From positions 1 through 34,332 of the forward strand of contig CAMCAC010000006.1 in the NCBI GenBank assembly GCA_945872305.1: a stretch of 34,332 nucleotides of DNA, written 5' to 3'. Source of the stretch: Candidatus Kuenenia stuttgartensis (lineage in GTDB: Bacteria > Planctomycetota > UBA11346). How positions within the stretch are numbered: the first letter of the stretch is position 1; the number at the start of each line of letters is the position of its first letter. A model generated the notes under the pieces. That model had not been told where the DNA came from, did not search any database, and saw only the letters and a list, made by a program, of their open reading frames with translations. Shown here piece by piece: positions 28,566-34,332 of the stretch. Made by a program: the position numbers and the translations under genes.

Positions 28566-29663
28566 ATGCGTTGTCCCCGCTGCTCCGCCACCCTGGTCGG
28601 CGTCCTGACGCCCCCGGGACGGGTCTGGGACTGCCCCGCCGGGCACGGCCGGTTCGCGCTGCTCGGCATCCTGCGCGGGCTGGTCGGGCGCGGCGCCCTG
28701 GACGGGGCCTGGAAATCCGCCTTTTGGGGCAATCCCGGGCAGGGCTGCCGCTGCCCGAGCTGCGCCAGGACCATGGCCGAGGTCGAGACCGCCGGCGTGC
28801 GGGTCGATGTGTGCCGGCGCTGCCAGGGGCTGTGGCTCGACCGGGGCGAGGAGCAGGCGCTGCCCCGGCCGACGCGGACCGAGGCGACGGAGGCGGGTCT
28901 GCCGCAAGACGCCCGGACCACGCTCGCCAAGGCCCAGGTCGACCATCTGCAACGGCGCCACCAGCAGGGAGAGCCCATTGGCGACGCACCGGATGAAGGC
29001 TGGAAGCAGGTCGCCGGCGTTTTCGGCCTGCCGGTGGAGATCGGGGTGATGGGGACCCGGCGCACACCCTGGGCGACCTGGAGTCTGTGCGGGGGTCTCG
29101 CGCTGGTGTTTCTGGCCACCCTCGGTTCGGGCCTCCAGGCCGCCATCCAGGCGTGGGGGTTCATCCCCGATGTCCCGTTCCGCCACGGGGGACTGACCTG
29201 GCTCACGGCGGCGCTGCTCCACGCCGGATGGCTGCACCTGATCGGCAACCTGTGGTTCCTGTGGCTGACCGGCGACAATGTGGAAGACGCCCTCGGCCGA
29301 CGGCGGTTCCTGATCCTGTTCACGGCGGCGGTGCTGGCCGGGGGGCTGGTGCACCTGATGGGGGATCCGCGCTCCTCGGTCCCCTGCGTCGGGGCGAGCG
29401 GCGGCATCAGCGGGGTGCTCCTGGCCTACGCGATCCTCTTCCCCCACGCGCAGATCGGCAAGTGCTGGTTCTATGGCGCGCTCTGGCTGCGCTTTCCGGC
29501 CTGGGCGTGGATCGCCCTGTGGATGGGCGGGCAGCTGATCCTGGTCTGGCAGCAGGTGCAGGGCTACACCAACGTCTCGGCCATGGCCCATCTCGGCGGC
29601 GCCGCCGCCGGAGCCGTGCTGGCCCTGTGGTGGCGGAACCTTCGCATCGATGGCGGCGGCTGA
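28566..29663 (+). CDS. Rhomboid-family intramembrane serine protease with N-terminal zinc-ribbon (zf-TFIIB-like) module
   Basis: N-term MRCPRCSATL...WDCPAGHG and CRCPSCARTMAEVETAGVRVDVCRRCQGLWLDRGEE; rhomboid LLHAGWLHLIGNLWFLWLTGDNVED, CVGASGGISGVLLAY (Ser), AMAHLGGAAAGAVLAL (His). Confidence 0.92.
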   Translation: MRCPRCSATLVGVLTPPGRVWDCPAGHGRFALLGILRGLVGRGALDGAWKSAFWGNPGQGCRCPSCARTMAEVETAGVRVDVCRRCQGLWLDRGEEQALPRPTRTEATEAGLPQDARTTLAKAQVDHLQRRHQQGEPIGDAPDEGWKQVAGVFGLPVEIGVMGTRRTPWATWSLCGGLALVFLATLGSGLQAAIQAWGFIPDVPFRHGGLTWLTAALLHAGWLHLIGNLWFLWLTGDNVEDALGRRRFLILFTAAVLAGGLVHLMGDPRSSVPCVGASGGISGVLLAYAILFPHAQIGKCWFYGALWLRFPAWAWIALWMGGQLILVWQQVQGYTNVSAMAHLGGAAAGAVLALWWRNLRIDGGG

Positions 29664-29712
29664 CGATCCAGAGAGCCGCGCCCCACAGCGTGAGGTGCTC
29701 CAGGTGGCTGTT

Positions 29713-29747
29713 CTCTGCGGGCTCTGCGGATCTCTGAGTCTCTGCGC
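29713..29747. repeat. Short tandem degenerate CTCTGCGG repeat between convergent genes
   Basis: ctctgcgg (29713), ctctgcgg (29722), ctctgagt (29732), ctctgcgc (29740); unit spacing 8-10 nt. Confidence 0.65.
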
Positions 29748-29764
29748 CCGGATGCGCTGCGTGC

Positions 29765-30601
29765 CTACCCCCGGCTGCGGCTGGGCGGATGGCCGGTCCG
29801 CCGGGTCCACCAGCGGGTGAAGGCGCGGCGGTCTGGGAAACCGGCGGCGGCGGCGACGGCGCGGACGGTGCCGCCGGCGGCGAGGGCCCGTTCCGCGGCG
29901 GCTTCCCGTTCCGCCGCCAGCCAGGCGCCAGGAGTCAGGCCGAGGTGGGCGCGGCAGGCGCGGCGGAACTGGCTGGGGGAGAAACCGTGGCGGGCCGCCA
30001 CCGCGTCGAGATCAATGCACTCGCCCAGGCGGCGGCGCAGTTCCGCGGCGGCGGCGCGGACCCGGGCCGCCGGAGCCAGGGCCGCCGGTTCCGCATCGGC
30101 GCCGATGGCGGCCCGGACCAGGCCGAGGGCGGCGAGGTCGAGCTGCTCCGCCACCCCGGGGGCCGTGACCGCGGGGGCGAGCTGGAGCAGGAGCGCGGCC
30201 CAGGCGGTGGCGAGCCGGGGCGCCGCCAGGGGCCGCAGGGCCGGGCCGTCGCCCAGGCCCAGGGCCGGCAGCACCGCCGCCGCCGGGCCGGACCACACCG
30301 CGAACAGTTCATCCCACGCGGTGTGCGGGGCGTAGGCGGCGTGCTGGCCCGGACGCAGCACGAGCAGCGCCGGGGCGCGCAGGGCCGAGCGCCGGCCGTC
30401 CACCGCCACCCGGCCGTCGCCGGCCAGGATCAGCGATACGGTCACCGCCCGGAAGCGGCGGTCGATGGCCTCGGTCTTGCCCGGCATCCAGCCGATGCGG
30501 TCCAGGCGCGGAGCCGCACCCGGGGCCCGGGCCAGGGCCGCCAGGGTGCAGCGCAGGCCGCCGCCGAGGAGCGCCGCCGGGGCTATGGCGCGGTGGGTCA
30601 T
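29765..30601 (-). CDS. AraC-family transcriptional regulator
   Basis: N-terminal cupin-like sensor; C-terminal HTH LGECIDLDAVAARHGFSPSQFRRACRAHLGLTPGAWLAAEREAAAERALAAGGTVRAVAAAAGFPDRRAFTRWWTRRTGHPPS; SD-like ggaggaag before ATG. Confidence 0.92.
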   Translation of the reverse strand: MTHRAIAPAALLGGGLRCTLAALARAPGAAPRLDRIGWMPGKTEAIDRRFRAVTVSLILAGDGRVAVDGRRSALRAPALLVLRPGQHAAYAPHTAWDELFAVWSGPAAAVLPALGLGDGPALRPLAAPRLATAWAALLLQLAPAVTAPGVAEQLDLAALGLVRAAIGADAEPAALAPAARVRAAAAELRRRLGECIDLDAVAARHGFSPSQFRRACRAHLGLTPGAWLAAEREAAAERALAAGGTVRAVAAAAGFPDRRAFTRWWTRRTGHPPSRSRG

Positions 30602-30639
30602 GGGGGCTTCCTCCACCGGGGATGGGGGCCGATGTGCCG

Positions 30640-30658
30640 GCATCCGCCCGCATCCGCC
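30640..30658 (+). promoter_or_regulatory. Candidate operator: two 9-nt direct repeats at 10-bp period
   Basis: GCATCCGCC-c-GCATCCGCC in the 148-bp AraC/GH2 divergent intergenic region. Confidence 0.35.
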
Positions 30659-30749
30659 ACCGGAAGGATGGCAGGAATGCGCGCGGTTGCACCCTCCCTG
30701 GCGGTCCCCGGCCCTCGCCGGTCCGGCACCGGTGCGCCATGCTCTCCCC

Positions 30750-33542
30750 ATGCAGCGCCTCGACCTGACCGGCCCCTGGCTCCGCGACGACGGCACCCCC
30801 GCACCCGTGCCGGGGCTGGTGGGCGATCCCGAGCGCATGGCGCCGGGGCCGGTGCGGCTGCGCCGCCGGGTGGACCTGCCCGCGGGCGCGTGGACCCGGG
30901 CGACCCTGCGCCTGCACGGGGCGCGGTTCCGGCCGGCCCTGACGGTGGATGGGCGTGCCGTGTCCGCCAGCGAGGGTGGTATGGCGCCGGTGGATCTGGA
31001 TCTGGGCCCGGTGCGGCCGGGGACGGCGGTGGAGCTGGCGGTGATCCTGCAATCCCTGGCGGCGGTGCCGGTCGAGGACGCCTCCGTCATCCCGAAGGCG
31101 GACCACTGGCGCTCGAACCTGGATTCCTGCCTGTGGAACGATGCGGAGCTGGTCTGCACCGGCCCCGCCCGCATCGACGGCGTGGTGGTGGACCGGGATC
31201 CCGCGGACGGGGCGGTGGAGGTGCGCTGGCGTATCGACGGGGCTCCCGCCGGGACGAAGATGCAGGTGGTGCTGGCGGCGGACGATGGCCGTCGCGTCGA
31301 GGCGGCAGCGGATGCCGCCGCCGGCATGCTGCGCCTGGACGGGGCCGGCTTCGCGCCGTGGAGCCCGGAATCGCCGGTCCTGCACGATCTGACCGTGGAA
31401 GCCCTCTGCGACGGCCGGCCCAGCGACCGTTGGCATCAGCGGGCGGGCCTGCGCCGGCTGGCCATCGACGGGGTGCATTTCCGGCTCAACGGTGCGCCGT
31501 GGACCATGCGCGCCGGAACCGTGGTCTGGCACCGCCTGTGCCGGGATCCCGAGGCCCGCACCCTCGCCTTCGATGCCGACTGGTTCGAGCGGGCGGTGGT
31601 ACGGCCGCTGAAGGACCTCGGGGCGAACGCCCTGCGCTGGCATCTCGGCATGCCGCCGCGGCGGCTGGTGGAACTGTGCAACCGCCACGGGCTCGCGATG
31701 CAGGTGGAGTGGCATGGGTTCCACGGCCTGGACGGCGCGCCGGAGAGCCTGGAACGGCAGTGGCGGGCGTGGCTGTGGACCTGGGCCGGCCATGCCTCCG
31801 GGGTCCTGTTCCACGCCTGGAACGAGACCGACGGCGCCCTGCTCGCCAAGGGCTTCGCCGCCCTGGACCGGCTCGCGGCGGAGCTGCCGCCCCTGGTGTT
31901 CGCCCACCGGGACACGATCCACCTGCACAAATACTGGTGGAGCCTGTTCGAGAATGTGGGCTGCTATGTGGATGATGTGGCCCGCTTCGACAAGGCTGTG
32001 ATCAGCGACGAGTTCGGCGGCACCTACCTGGACGGGCGCGGCGATCCCGGCGGCTACCACACCCTGCGCGCCAGCCTGCGCCGCTTCCTGGGCGATGGCC
32101 ACGACGCGGCGGCGCGGCTGCACCTGCAATCCCTGGCCAACGCCCGCATGGCGGAGTACTGGCGGCGGCTCGACGCCGCCGGCTTCTCGCCGTTCTGCAT
32201 CGCCGGTTCGCCGGCGGACGGCAATCACCACTTCCTCGGGCCCCTGGCCGAAGCCCGGCCCAAGCCGGTGTGGCGGGCCCTGTCCGCGGCCTACGCGCCG
32301 GTGGCGGCGAGCCTGGACCGCTGGGACCAGCACGCATGCCCCGGAGCCGACGCCGAGCTGCCCCTGTGGATCGGCAATGACACCGCTACCGCGGTCGAGG
32401 CCGCGGTCGAGGTGCGTCGGGACGGCGAGCCCTGTGCCCGGCTCACGGTGCCGGTGCCGGCCCACGGCCGCGTCCGCCGCACGGTGCGGATCCCGCTGCC
32501 GGACCGGGAGGGGCTGCACCGGATCGAGGTGGTGACCGTGGACCCTGTCCCCGCCGCCGGGCCGGCGGTGTCCGCCTGGGACATCGCCACCGTGCGGCCC
32601 TGGGACGCGGCGGGGCTGGCGGTCGAGGCGTTCGATCCCGCCAGCGCCGGCTGGCTCGCCGCCCACGGGGCGACCCTGACCACCGGCGCACTGGTGGCGG
32701 TGGCCGGCGCCGCCACCTGGGCCGCCCTCTCCGCCGGCGACGGCGCCGTGACCGCGCGGATCGAGGCGGTCCTCGCCCGGGGCGGGCATGTGCTGCTGCT
32801 CGACGCGGGGCCGCGCTACCTGGGCAGCTCCTATGACACGCCCGAGGTCTATCTCCAGGCGGACGGCATCCCGCCCCAGGCGCCGCACGCCGAGGCCGTG
32901 GACCTGCCCCGGGGCCTGCGGGCGCAGTTCACCTGGGTGCCGGAACCGGAGACCTTCCTGCACCCGTGCCCGGGGCTGGAACCGGGGCTGCCCGGCGGCA
33001 TCCCGCGGCTGTGGAACGGCCTGCGCGGCGGCATCAGCGTGCCGGCGGTGGACCTTGCGCTGGAGGGCCTGGGCCCCGAGGCGTGGTGCGCCATGTGGGC
33101 GGCCCGGGGCGCGGATCCGGCCCGCATCCGCGCCGGGCGCTGCATCGCGTACGGCCTGCACGGCCACTGGCGCTTCGCCGACGGCGACGACCCGGCGGTG
33201 GAGGCGGCCCTGCGCGAGCACATCCGCTTCCTCCACGCGGATGCGCCGGCCCTGGCCCACGTGCTCGACCCCCGGGCGCGGATCCAGCGCATCGATGTCG
33301 GCGCCGGCTGGCGCAGCGCCGCCGGCCGGGCCGAGCGGATCGAGCCGCGGCTGCGCTGCGGCATGGACCTGGCCCGGGTGCCGGTGGTCACCGCCCGCTT
33401 CGCGGACGGCGGCCAGCTCACCATCAGCCAGCTCCTGTCCGACGGCCGCCTGGATCCCGCCCGGACCCGGGCCGAGCGGCCCTGGGGCCCGCGTTACGAT
33501 CCCGCCCTGGCCCGGGTGCTCGGAGCGCTCATCGCCGGGTGA
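30750..33542 (+). CDS. Glycoside hydrolase family 2-like enzyme
   Basis: Jelly-roll N-term TLRLHGARFRPALTVDGRAVSASEGG, GLRRLAIDGVHFRLNGAPW, LKDLGANALRWHLGMPP, acid/base VLFHAWNETDG, nucleophile AVISDEFGGTYLDG. Confidence 0.85.
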   Translation: MQRLDLTGPWLRDDGTPAPVPGLVGDPERMAPGPVRLRRRVDLPAGAWTRATLRLHGARFRPALTVDGRAVSASEGGMAPVDLDLGPVRPGTAVELAVILQSLAAVPVEDASVIPKADHWRSNLDSCLWNDAELVCTGPARIDGVVVDRDPADGAVEVRWRIDGAPAGTKMQVVLAADDGRRVEAAADAAAGMLRLDGAGFAPWSPESPVLHDLTVEALCDGRPSDRWHQRAGLRRLAIDGVHFRLNGAPWTMRAGTVVWHRLCRDPEARTLAFDADWFERAVVRPLKDLGANALRWHLGMPPRRLVELCNRHGLAMQVEWHGFHGLDGAPESLERQWRAWLWTWAGHASGVLFHAWNETDGALLAKGFAALDRLAAELPPLVFAHRDTIHLHKYWWSLFENVGCYVDDVARFDKAVISDEFGGTYLDGRGDPGGYHTLRASLRRFLGDGHDAAARLHLQSLANARMAEYWRRLDAAGFSPFCIAGSPADGNHHFLGPLAEARPKPVWRALSAAYAPVAASLDRWDQHACPGADAELPLWIGNDTATAVEAAVEVRRDGEPCARLTVPVPAHGRVRRTVRIPLPDREGLHRIEVVTVDPVPAAGPAVSAWDIATVRPWDAAGLAVEAFDPASAGWLAAHGATLTTGALVAVAGAATWAALSAGDGAVTARIEAVLARGGHVLLLDAGPRYLGSSYDTPEVYLQADGIPPQAPHAEAVDLPRGLRAQFTWVPEPETFLHPCPGLEPGLPGGIPRLWNGLRGGISVPAVDLALEGLGPEAWCAMWAARGADPARIRAGRCIAYGLHGHWRFADGDDPAVEAALREHIRFLHADAPALAHVLDPRARIQRIDVGAGWRSAAGRAERIEPRLRCGMDLARVPVVTARFADGGQLTISQLLSDGRLDPARTRAERPWGPRYDPALARVLGALIAG

Positions 33543-33633
33543 GGCGGAAACGACCACCCGTGCTCGCTGACGGATCCGGGTGCGCACATGGCGGTGCTCG
33601 GTCCGCACCTGCGCGCCCGGTGGGGGATGATGG

Positions 33634-34332
33634 TCAGCGCGGCGGGTGCCAGCCCTTGATGCGCTCCGCTGGCAGGCCGGCGCGGATGATGCGGCCGAGC
33701 TGGTCGAACCACGGGGCGCTGTGCTCGAAGAACCGCTCCCAGCCCGGGCAGAGATGGTCCTGGCCGGGCTCGCCGTCGCGGCTGCGGGCGAACCGGTGCT
33801 TCGGGATCGACCGCCGACGCCGCGTCCACCGGGGTCGCGTCCTCGCGCGGAGGGGCAGCGAAATCGTGCGCCGCCGGCGACCGCCGGCGTTCGACCAGGG
33901 GGATGAACTGGATGTGGCCGGAGCCGTGCCTGCGCAGGAAGCGGTAGACCTGGCCGGGATGGCGCACGTTGTGGGGACCGACCACGGTGAGGGTGTTGAA
34001 CTCGACCCGGTGGCGCTTGAGCAGGGCCATGGCCTCGACCACCCGCTGGAAGCTGCCCCTGCCGCCATGGTCGATGCGCTGGGCATCGTGGAGCTCCGGC
34101 GGACCGTCGATGCTCAGGCCGACCAGAAACCGCTCGTCCGCGAGGAACCGGCACCAATCCTCGTCCAGGCGGATTCCGTTCGTCTGCAGGGCGTTCCCCA
34201 CCGTGATGCCCGGCCGCGCCAGCTCGCACTGGAGGGCGATCGCCCGGCGGAAGAAGTCCAGTCCGGCCAGGGTCGGCCGCCGCCCTGCCAGGCGAAGACC
34301 ATCTCGGGTCCCGGCTGCGCCGCCAGGTATTC
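33634..34332 (-). pseudogene. Disrupted anaerobic sulfatase-maturating enzyme (radical SAM, SPASM); N-terminus beyond the window
   Basis: Three blocks in alternating frames: EYLAAQPGPEMVFAWQGG (frame A, to about 34280), TLAGLDFFRRAIALQCELARPGITVGNALQTNGIRLDEDWCRFLADERFLVGLSIDGPPELHDAQRIDHGG...FIPLVERRRSPAAHDFAAPPRED (frame B), IPKHRFARSRDGEPGQDHLCPGWERFFEHSAPWFDQLGRIIRAGLPAERIKGWHPPR (frame C = A). Confidence 0.85.

Noticed and set aside
30309-34229. 1306-aa minus-strand ORF antisense to the GH2 gene
   Set aside because: Composition dominated by R, G, P, Q, H and A without recognisable domains in most of its length; only its downstream end overlaps AraC sequence in another frame. Typical antisense shadow of a GC3-rich gene.

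Overview
High-GC (roughly 70+% by eye) bacterial chromosomal window with dense protein coding. I support about 25 CDS and several short repeat structures; I saw no rRNA, tRNA, CRISPR array, transposase or prophage genes. Main content: a minus-strand block (secreted hypothetical, small membrane protein, GH5-like/DUF5060-type glycosidase, GT4 glycosyltransferase, Ser/Thr kinase, LpxH-like phosphoesterase); a plus-strand tightly packed run (Pat/acyl-CoA synthetase-GNAT fusion, isoaspartyl peptidase, hypothetical, BASS transporter, 2-hydroxyacid dehydrogenase); a MntA-HepT toxin-antitoxin pair; a GH106-like glycosidase divergent from pdxJ; a ComEC-like gene; an LpxO-like hydroxylase with a REC-HK-REC protein and a Cache sensor kinase; sdaA; a DegT-family aminotransferase; a zinc-ribbon rhomboid; an AraC regulator divergent from a GH2 enzyme; and a disrupted anaerobic sulfatase-maturase gene at the right edge. 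Most notable: (i) the anSME gene carries two independent lesions including loss of nearly the whole SPASM region; (ii) a receptor-type Ser/Thr kinase with an EF-hand-like loop in its extracytoplasmic domain and a degenerate class III cyclase domain at its C terminus; (iii) a 3 x 36-bp in-frame tandem repeat plus a perfect 30-nt inverted copy at the pdxJ/comEC junction; (iv) a REP-like palindromic repeat present four times; (v) recurrent TANNNT boxes 5-8 nt before start codons, suggesting leaderless transcription. Very long antisense ORFs in the supplied track are treated as GC-driven shadows. All family calls come from reading motifs, with no database search.
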